Below are positions 56,142 through 64,000 of a stretch of 64,000 nt of DNA, piece after piece. How positions within the stretch are numbered: the first letter of the stretch is position 1; each line of letters begins with the position of its first letter. A program made the position numbers and the translations under genes. Below the pieces are notes generated by a model. The model did no database searches and had not been told where the DNA came from. It saw nothing but the letters and a program-made list of their open reading frames with translations. Origin of the DNA: Sphaerimonospora mesophila NBRC 14179 = JCM 3151 (GTDB taxonomy: Bacteria; Actinomycetota; Actinomycetes; Streptosporangiales; Streptosporangiaceae); NCBI GenBank assembly GCA_001552515.1, contig BCRI01000017.1:1-64000 (forward strand). Reading direction: 5' to 3'.

Positions 56142-57172
56142 ATGGGCGTCCCATCTCCGGTCTGCCCGCCGGCGTATTTTCGCAGCACGGCGTCGAGCGC
56201 CTCCCGCGTCGCCACCCCGAGCACGCGGCCGTCTCCGTCGACGGCCACGGCCGTCCCATCGGGCGACAGCAGCGCCGCGTCCAGCGCCACGCGCATCGAG
56301 TCGGTCTCCGGGTCGAAGGTTCCGTACGGCAGGGCCCGGCCGTCGGCGTGCGTGCCGAGCGGTCGGTTCTCGTCGTCGAGGGCGAGATCGGCGGGGACGG
56401 GGGCGAGCCGGACGTCCTTCGCCGAGATGAAGGACAGCCGGCGGATGCCGCGGTCACGGCCGAGGAACCCCCGGACGAAGGCGTCGACCGGCTCGCTGAG
56501 CAGCGTGGCCGGTCCCGCCATCTGGGCGAGTCTGCCTCCGGTGCGCAGGACCGCGACGGTGTCGCCCAGCTTGATCGCCTCGTCGATGTCATGGGTGACG
56601 AACACGATCGTCTTGCGCAGTTCGGTCTGCAGGCGCAGCAGTTCGTCCTGCAGACCGGTACGCACCACGGGGTCGACGGCGCTGAACGGCTCGTCCATCA
56701 GCAGCACGGGCGGATCGGCCGCGAGCGCCCTGGCCACCCCGACGCGCTGCTGCTGGCCGCCGGAGAGCTGGAACGGATAGCGCGTCGCCAGCTTCGGGTC
56801 GAGGCCCACGAGCTCGATCAGCTCCATCGCGCGCGCCCGGGCCCTCTTCTTGTTCCAGCCCAGCAGGTACGGCACGGTCGCCACGTTGTCCACGATCCTG
56901 CGGTGCGGGAACAGACCGGCGTGCTGGATCACGTATCCGATGCCCCGGCGCAACGTGGCCGGGTCGGCGTCCCTTATGTCCCTGCCGTCCAGCAGGATCC
57001 GCCCGGAGGAGGCGTCGACCATCCGGTTGATCATCCGCAGCGAGGTGGTCTTGCCGCATCCGGACGGTCCGACGAGCACGGTGATCGCCCCGCCGGGCAC
57101 CTCGATGCTCAGGTCGTCCACGGCGACCGTGCCGTCCTGATAACGCTTGGTGACGCCGTCGAATATGATCAC
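56138..57172 (-). CDS. ABC transporter ATP-binding protein with C-terminal CBS-like region
   Basis: 344 aa. Walker A GPSGCGKTT (~35-43), signature LSGGQQQRVGVARAL, Walker B VLLMDEPFSAVD and switch HD in FVTHDIDEA. After the ATPase (to ~240) a region with VRLAPVPADLAL and VAVDGDGRVLGVATREALDAVL is a degenerate CBS-type domain, which in OpuA senses ionic strength. It is the first gene of the importer operon, starting GTG 57172 with GGGACGAGA upstream. Probably imports glycine betaine, choline or carnitine for osmoprotection; the exact substrate is not visible. Confidence 0.92.
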   Translation of the reverse strand: MIIFDGVTKRYQDGTVAVDDLSIEVPGGAITVLVGPSGCGKTTSLRMINRMVDASSGRILLDGRDIRDADPATLRRGIGYVIQHAGLFPHRRIVDNVATVPYLLGWNKKRARARAMELIELVGLDPKLATRYPFQLSGGQQQRVGVARALAADPPVLLMDEPFSAVDPVVRTGLQDELLRLQTELRKTIVFVTHDIDEAIKLGDTVAVLRTGGRLAQMAGPATLLSEPVDAFVRGFLGRDRGIRRLSFISAKDVRLAPVPADLALDDENRPLGTHADGRALPYGTFDPETDSMRVALDAALLSPDGTAVAVDGDGRVLGVATREALDAVLRKYAGGQTGDGTPI

Positions 57173-57539
57173 GGATCTCGTCCCGTCGTTTCTGTCCTGC
57201 CGGCGCCGCCGGGGGTCGTGCTCATCCCCCGCGCTGCCGGTCCCCCCGAACCTGCCCTCGCCTCCCGGCTCTCCAGCCCGTCCGGCCCCCTGCTTTTACC
57301 TCCGGCCCCTTGCCGAATGCCCGTCGCGTTGATGACTCTTCTGTTGATGACTCTCGACCGTCAGCTTACGACCGTACCCGCCGATCCGTCCGGATGGCCA
57401 TGATTCCGAACACATGAATGATGCGCGAAGAGGACCGAATGCCTATCAATAAGGCATCTGAGGTGCGCCGACCCATGATGTGTTGGCATGATTGGCCTCG
57501 GGCTTTCCATCTGCCCTACGAACCACCCAGGAGGCGGTC
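57173..57539. promoter_or_regulatory. divergent control region, ABC operon / sigma-like gene
   Basis: 367 bp without a gene. It holds a direct repeat TTGATGACTCT (57329-57339 and 57344-57354, 15 bp apart) and an AT-rich inverted repeat ATGCCT-ATCAATA-AGGCAT (57439-57457), about 85 bp before the sigma-like start. Either could be an operator for the flanking genes; I could not define a clean -35/-10 pair. Confidence 0.4.
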
Positions 57540-58940
57540 GTGACTACACCGCTCACCGGTCAGCCGCTCACCGGGAGGCGCTCCCGGGGTGAGCTGATCG
57601 CCGAGCTCTACGAGCGTCACGCCGCCGGGCTGTTCGCGTACTGTCACGACCAGCTCGGCGAGACCACATCGGCGGCCGACGCCGTCGTGGCGGTGTTCGC
57701 GGCGCTGCCGTTCGCCGAGCCGCCGCGTGCCGTCCTCTACGCGCTGGCCCGCCGGGAGATCTACCGCCGCGACGTCAGCTACGCCATGCCCGCCGTCGAC
57801 TCGGCCGCCGACCCCGCCACCGCGCTCATCGAGCGGGTCTTCCGCGACATCCGGCCGCACCAGCGCGAGGTGCTGCTGCTGTCCGCCGTGTGCGGGCTGA
57901 CGACGCCCGAGCTGGCGCTGGTGCTCGACGTCGCCCAGGACACGGCCGAGGACCTCACGGCCGGGGCCAGGCACCGCTTCACCCAGACGATGGCCACCGC
58001 GGTGTCGGCCGCCAGGTCGGCGCCTTACCTCACGTCCGAGGTGGCCGAGGTCTACGACGCGATCGGCGTCGCCCCCATCGAGGACGTGCTGGCGCGGCTG
58101 CCCTGGCGCCGCCCGGCCGGTGCCGTACGCGGCCGGGTGCTGTCGTCGCTGCCCCGCCAGGATCCGGAAGCGGCCGCCGCCGCTCCCCCGCTGCCGATCA
58201 AGCGGCTGTGGCCGACCGCGCCGTCCTGGCCGCTGCCGCTCAGCGCGCCCGACCAGGTCAGCAACACCTGCGTGTTCCCGGCCGGCGCGGTCCCGGCCGA
58301 CGCCGCCCAGGACGGTACGGCCCAGGCCGAGACGTTCCCGGCCGGGTCGCTCGATCCGACCAGGCCCAGGCGGAGGGCCAAGCACGAGGCCACCACCGAG
58401 CCCATGCCCAGACTGCGCGGCTCGCTGCTGGCCGCGCTCGCCGAGGGCCGTATGCGCAGGCGACGGGCCGCGGCGGCGACGCCCCCGGCCGCGGATGCGA
58501 CGACCGACGCCGTGCAGGCCGCGCCGTCAGAACCCCCCGTGCTCGCCGCGCCCGCCGTATCGGACCCCGCCACCGAACCGTTCGACGCGTTCCGCCCGCT
58601 GGATCAGGAGAGCGCGCAGAAGAGGCAGGAGACGGGCGACGGTCAGCGGACCGCCGCGAAGGCGGTCTCCGCTCCCGTGGAGAACAAGAGCTCCGTGGAG
58701 ACCAAGGGCGCCGTGGAGGCCACGGCTTCCATGGAGAGCAAGGCCACCGCGAAGACCGGGACTTCCGCGAAGACCGAGGCTTCCGTGAAGTCCGGGGAGG
58801 GCGGGGCACGAGCGCGGAGCAAGCGCGTCAGGAATCGCGAGCGTCACTACGACTGGGCGTGGGAGCTGGTCGGCTTCCTGATCTGCCTGGCCATCACCTT
58901 GCTCGTGTTCTTCGCACTGCCCAACATGGTCACGCCTTGA
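57540..58940 (+). CDS. sigma-70-like protein with C-terminal membrane anchor
   Basis: 466 aa from GTG 57540 (AGGAGG five bases upstream). Residues ~17-80 resemble sigma region 2 (ELIAELYERHAAGLFAYCHD) and ~100-150 region 4 (IRPHQREVLLLSAVCGLTTPELALVL), but helix-turn-helix residues are degenerate. Then comes a long Ala/Pro/Thr/Glu/Lys-rich region, with quasi-repeats such as SVETKGAVEATASMESKAT, and a basic segment KRVRNRERHYDWAW. A single hydrophobic helix (LVGFLICLAITLLVFFALPN) ends the protein, so it is predicted to be tail-anchored with the sigma part in the cytoplasm. It may be a membrane-tethered ECF-type regulator; activity is unproven. Confidence 0.7.
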   Translation: MTTPLTGQPLTGRRSRGELIAELYERHAAGLFAYCHDQLGETTSAADAVVAVFAALPFAEPPRAVLYALARREIYRRDVSYAMPAVDSAADPATALIERVFRDIRPHQREVLLLSAVCGLTTPELALVLDVAQDTAEDLTAGARHRFTQTMATAVSAARSAPYLTSEVAEVYDAIGVAPIEDVLARLPWRRPAGAVRGRVLSSLPRQDPEAAAAAPPLPIKRLWPTAPSWPLPLSAPDQVSNTCVFPAGAVPADAAQDGTAQAETFPAGSLDPTRPRRRAKHEATTEPMPRLRGSLLAALAEGRMRRRRAAAATPPAADATTDAVQAAPSEPPVLAAPAVSDPATEPFDAFRPLDQESAQKRQETGDGQRTAAKAVSAPVENKSSVETKGAVEATASMESKATAKTGTSAKTEASVKSGEGGARARSKRVRNRERHYDWAWELVGFLICLAITLLVFFALPNMVTP

Positions 58941-58967
58941 TCGTTTAGCCGAGAGCGGTCGCCTCGG

Positions 58968-58989
58968 CGGCCCGGGAAGCCCCGGGCCG
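58968..58989 (+). terminator. hairpin after the sigma-like gene
   Basis: Perfect 9-bp stem CGGCCCGGG / CCCGGGCCG with an AAGC loop, 27 bp after the stop. The rest of the 385-bp gap to 59327 holds no gene but one palindrome at 59181. Confidence 0.6.
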
Positions 58990-59180
58990 GACATCGCGAT
59001 GAGCTCCCGCCGCACCGCGCCGTCCCACCGCCGGAGGCGGGCACGAGCGCACATGTGACGACACCTGAGCAGTGGTCGACCGGCCGTTCCCATCGCAGTG
59101 AACGCCGTCGCCGCCGTACGCGGCGAGGCCGGACGGCGTACGCCGGAGAATCTCTCCCCCCGCATCCCTCGAACGGAAAC

Positions 59181-59194
59181 TAGAACAGCTTCTA
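59181..59194. promoter_or_regulatory. TAGAA-type palindrome (KstR-like operator candidate)
   Basis: TAGAACAGCTTCTA, arms TAGAA/TTCTA, in an AT-rich pocket 132 bp upstream of the TetR gene. A similar site, TAGAACATGTTCCA, lies at 61839-61852. Both resemble the TAGAAC-n-GTTCTA operators of KstR-type TetR proteins. Confidence 0.4.
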
Positions 59195-59314
59195 ATATCG
59201 GCCCAAGGGCGACCCTGCCGGGGCGGCTACGGCCGCGTGATCACTACGGAAAAGCGCATAGGCGTGCGGGTATCCATGACCAACCGGTAATCCTTGCGGA
59301 GAACGGCCGTCAGA

Positions 59315-59320
59315 TAACGT
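59315..59320 (+). promoter_or_regulatory. leaderless -10 element of the TetR gene
   Basis: TAACGT, 6 nt before ATG 59327; no ribosome site is present. Confidence 0.45.
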
Positions 59321-59326
59321 GTTCTC

Positions 59327-60022
59327 ATGCGTACCTCGCGCGCGGCCGCCGACGGCCCGGCGCCACCCCCGAAGGGGGCCACCGGTGTTCGCGGTCGAAG
59401 CCAGCACCAGCGACGCCGACGCATCATCCAGGCGGCGGCCGCGCTCGCCTCCCGGGGAGGCGTCGAAGCCATGCAGATGCGCACGGTCGCCGAGCGAGCG
59501 GGCGTCGCCCTCGGCACGCTCTACCGCTACTTCCCCTCGAAAATGGATCTCGTCGTGGCGGTGGTGAGCGAGGAGATCGACCTGCTCGAGACGAGCATCG
59601 AGCGCCGTCCCCCCGCGTCGGCCACACCGGCGGGCCGGGCCGTGGACCTCCTGATGCGCGCCACCCGTGGCCTCATGCGCGAGCCCGAACTCGCCGACGC
59701 CCTCATCCGCTCCCTGATCGTGGCCGAGGTTCAGACGCCGTTCGGAGACCGGCTGGCACGGCTGCTGCTGCGGGCCGCCGTCGTCGAGGTCCGCGCGAAC
59801 GAAGGCGCCGCGGACAGGACCATCTCGGACGGGCACGTCATGGACACGGCCGACGCCGAGACGGGCGCGGCCGATGCCGGCGGGGAGCGGCTCTCGCTCG
59901 CCGAGTCGCTGGCCGCCATCTGGGTGTACGAGCTCCTGGAGATGCTGCGCGGCCAGCGCACCTATGACGAGATCCAGGCACGCATCGAGCTCGCGGCCGA
60001 ACGCCTCCTGGCCGACCTCTAA
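59327..60022 (+). CDS. TetR family regulator (KstR-like candidate)
   Basis: 231 aa. Basic N-terminal tail (QHQRRRRIIQAAAALASRGG) then HTH VAERAGVALGTLYRYFPSK with the family's YRYF (residues ~30-75); a large helical ligand domain follows, containing an Asp/Gly-rich insertion ~165-190 and the conserved AAIWVYELLEML helix. The HTH is close to that of KstR, the cholesterol-catabolism repressor, and two KstR-like palindromes flank this part of the window, but the ligand is inferred only. Leaderless start predicted. Confidence 0.85.
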   Translation: MRTSRAAADGPAPPPKGATGVRGRSQHQRRRRIIQAAAALASRGGVEAMQMRTVAERAGVALGTLYRYFPSKMDLVVAVVSEEIDLLETSIERRPPASATPAGRAVDLLMRATRGLMREPELADALIRSLIVAEVQTPFGDRLARLLLRAAVVEVRANEGAADRTISDGHVMDTADAETGAADAGGERLSLAESLAAIWVYELLEMLRGQRTYDEIQARIELAAERLLADL

Positions 60023-60043
60023 CCCCCCACCCTCCCTCCCCCC

Positions 60044-60219
60044 GTGATCTTGCGAATACTCGCACGACCCCCCTCCCACCTGCAGAAACACCATTCTTGA
60101 TCTTGCAGAAACTACACGAAGGAACCGCAGGTCGGCGCGGTTACGTGCGAGAAACTGCAAGATCACGATAGCGATCTGCGCAGCTCAGGGCGGATCCGTG
60201 CGAGCAAGTGCAAGATCAC
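60044..60219. repeat. dispersed palindromic repeat cluster 2 (GTGATCTTGC family)
   Basis: Forward copies at 60044-60064 and 60097-60118; inverse copies at 60146-60166 and 60199-60219. The last two belong to a 63-bp unit that recurs colinearly in cluster 1 (about 17653-17715): GCAAGATCAC, then CGCAGCTCA, then GATCCGTGCGAG, then CAAGATCAC at the same spacing. Like cluster 1 it lies between convergent genes. Confidence 0.8.
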
Positions 60220-60299
60220 GGGGAGGGGGTGTTGGCTTGGGCATGGGGGTGAACCCCTGGCAGCGACACCACGGCCAGACCGCCGCCCGAGTGATGGCG

Positions 60300-62563
<2,264 letters not shown>

Positions 62564-62571
62564 TCTCGTGG

Positions 62572-63663
62572 TCAGGCGGAGGTGCGCTCGCAGCCGCAGT
62601 CGTCGGTGCCGCGGACCGGGTGGTCTCCGGAGTCCAGGTGGCCGCCGAGGTCGCGGAACACGCCGGAGCCGGGTGTGGCCTCCGACAGCGCGTCGGCCGC
62701 GAGGATCACCGCGGCCGCCGTGTAGCCCGAGCGCTCGTGCGGGAAGTGCCTGCCGTTCACGAACTGCCAGCCGGTCCAGTAGGAGCCGTCCTCGTGCCGG
62801 AGGTGCTGCATGTCGGCGAACACGCCCAGGGCCCGCTCGCGCAGGCCCGCCGCGTCGAGGGCCAGCGCCAGCTCACACGACTCGGCCCCGGTCACCCACG
62901 GCTGGTCGCTGACACAGCGCGCGCCCAGGCCGGGCACGACGAAGGTGTCCCACTCCCGGTCGAGCCGCCGCACCGCCTCGGGCCCGCGTACGGCACCGCC
63001 GAGCACGGGGTAGTACCAGTCCATCGAGAAACGGCTCTTGTCGGCGAACGCCTCCGGGTGGGCGGCGATCACGTGTCCCAGCATGTCGGCGGCGAGTTCC
63101 CAGTCGGGCCGGGGGTCGCCCAGCCGCTCGGCGAGCAGCACGCCGCAGCGCAGTCCCTGGTAGATCGACGAGCATCCGGTGAGCAGCGCGTACGCCGCCG
63201 GGACCCCGTCGGCGTCACGCTGCCACAGGATCTCGCCCCGGCTCGTCCGCAGCCCGGTCACGAAGTCGAGGGCCCTGACGATCACCGGCCACATCGCGCT
63301 AGCGAAGGCCTCGTCACCGGTCACCAGCAGGTCGTGCCAGACGCCCACCGCGATGTACGCCGCGTGGTTCGACTCCCCTGCGGCGTCGGCCGGCGCACCG
63401 CCGACCACCTTCATGGGCCAGGAGCCGTCCGGTCGCTGGTGCCGTACGAGCCATTCGTGACCGCGGCGCGCCTCGTCGCGCAGACCGGCGACCGTCAGCG
63501 CCATCAGGCACTCGATGTGGTTCCACGCGTCGACGTGCCCGTCCGGCCACGGCACGCCGCCGTCGGACTCCTGGATCGCCGCGATGCTCCGGGCCGTCCG
63601 CAGCACCTGGTCGGGCGTGATGATCCCGGACACCGTCGGAAGCTCGGCCGGGACCTCCGTCAT
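62572..63663 (-). CDS. alpha/alpha-toroid protein ('prenyltransferase'-annotated family)
   Basis: 363 aa. Repeated helical motifs (QESDGGVPWPDGHVDAWNHI, HQRPDGSWPMK, EDGSYWTGW) give the terpene-cyclase-like alpha/alpha barrel, and the family is usually labelled prenyltransferase. I see neither a DxDD cyclase motif nor protein-prenyltransferase zinc ligands, and DGSW repeats with acidic residues could equally fit a glycan-processing toroid. C-terminus is Cys/Gly-rich (DDCGCERTSA). Its ATG overlaps the stop of the upstream methyltransferase (ATGA). Confidence 0.75.
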   Translation of the reverse strand: MTEVPAELPTVSGIITPDQVLRTARSIAAIQESDGGVPWPDGHVDAWNHIECLMALTVAGLRDEARRGHEWLVRHQRPDGSWPMKVVGGAPADAAGESNHAAYIAVGVWHDLLVTGDEAFASAMWPVIVRALDFVTGLRTSRGEILWQRDADGVPAAYALLTGCSSIYQGLRCGVLLAERLGDPRPDWELAADMLGHVIAAHPEAFADKSRFSMDWYYPVLGGAVRGPEAVRRLDREWDTFVVPGLGARCVSDQPWVTGAESCELALALDAAGLRERALGVFADMQHLRHEDGSYWTGWQFVNGRHFPHERSGYTAAAVILAADALSEATPGSGVFRDLGGHLDSGDHPVRGTDDCGCERTSA

Positions 63664-64000
63664 GCCGGCTTCCGGACGTAGACCACGACGCTCTTGCCGA
63701 TCAGCGGGTCGAGCACGGCCTCGGCGAGCCGGGTGATCAGGGGACGCTCCATGATGTCCCAGACCAGCAGCTCGTGGTACGCCTTCGCCAACGGATGCTC
63801 GTCATTGTGCACGCCGACCGCGCACTTGATCCACCAGTACGGCGCATGCAGGCCGTGGGCGTAATGGTGGCCGCCCACCTCGAGTCCGCAGGACTTCAGC
63901 TTCGCCTGGAGCTCCGCCAAGGTATAAATCCGGATGTGTCCGCCGGGAGCGGTGTGGTAGTCCTCCGAGAGGGCCCAGCAGATGCGTTCCGGCAGGAAGC
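63660..64000 (-). CDS. SAM-dependent methyltransferase, C-terminal part (partial)
   Basis: The frame is open from the window edge (FLPERICWALSEDYHTAPGG, then HIRIYTLAELQAKLKSCGLE) to the stop at 63660. HIRIYTxxEL...CGL is the region after the last SAM-binding strand in class I methyltransferases of the Methyltransf_11 type, and the long tail WWIKCAVGVHNDEHPLAKAYH and the final VVVYVRKPA are typical of the enzyme paired with the toroid protein. The catalytic half lies outside the window. Confidence 0.75.
   Translation of the reverse strand, partial: FLPERICWALSEDYHTAPGGHIRIYTLAELQAKLKSCGLEVGGHHYAHGLHAPYWWIKCAVGVHNDEHPLAKAYHELLVWDIMERPLITRLAEAVLDPLIGKSVVVYVRKPA

Overview
The window is high-GC actinobacterial DNA. 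Gene families, the GlgE maltosyltransferase operon, an Lsr2 fragment, Tat and lipoprotein signals, several Ser/Thr kinases with membrane tails and many leaderless TANNNT promoters all fit a mycelial soil actinomycete, most likely of the Streptosporangiaceae type. The family-level guess is inference. I saw no rRNA, tRNA, CRISPR array, intact insertion sequence or prophage.

Layout. 1-5 kb: the tail of a secreted cellulose-binding enzyme, a YihY-type membrane protein, a MarR regulator with a double operator ahead of a SnoaL-like/NAD(P)-binding pair, then a decayed stretch holding an Lsr2 fragment and a 5'-truncated ATPase. 5-10 kb: a secreted 5'-nucleotidase and a secreted nuclease that share signal peptide and C-terminal module, a plausible extracellular DNA-scavenging pair. 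10-19 kb: ligA, a small secreted protein, a MetE-like protein divergent from an MBL-fold hydrolase, mnmA and a cysteine desulfurase, with a DUF695 gene between the last two. 19-23 kb: a TetR/MFS pair and etfBA. 23-29 kb: three tandem membrane Ser/Thr kinases. 29-34 kb: a five-gene minus-strand operon (coiled-coil protein, QueC-like PP-loop ATPase, M55 D-aminopeptidase, Tat-exported amine oxidase, YbaK-type deacylase). 34-36 kb: an AlbA_2/HATPase/wHTH regulator preceded by four operator boxes, then a small ORF and a toxin-like remnant. 36-48 kb: enoyl-CoA hydratase and the glucan locus glgP <-> glgE-treS-mak-glgB. 48-51 kb: secreted GH18 chitinase and SppA. 51-57 kb: an asparagine-synthase-like protein, a flavin reductase and a betaine/choline-type ABC importer. 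57-64 kb: a sigma-like protein with a C-terminal membrane anchor, a TetR regulator, a ferredoxin/alcohol dehydrogenase operon, and a methyltransferase/alpha-alpha toroid cluster running off the end.

How the parts work together. TreS isomerises trehalose and maltose, Mak phosphorylates maltose, GlgE polymerises maltose-1-phosphate, GlgB branches the glucan and GlgP degrades it, so the locus is a complete trehalose-to-glucan cycle. The cysteine desulfurase and MnmA are the usual sulfur relay to tRNA U34. The nuclease and nucleotidase would turn extracellular DNA into nucleosides and phosphate.

The most unusual signals are regulatory or architectural: a dispersed GTGATCTTGC palindrome family at two convergent gene junctions 42 kb apart; one 7-bp sequence that can serve as -10 element for two divergent leaderless genes; a 25-bp element present in inverted copies upstream of glgP and glgE; four CAAATGTAAC boxes ending inside a promoter; and a chitinase gene whose stop-codon region is tandemly repeated.
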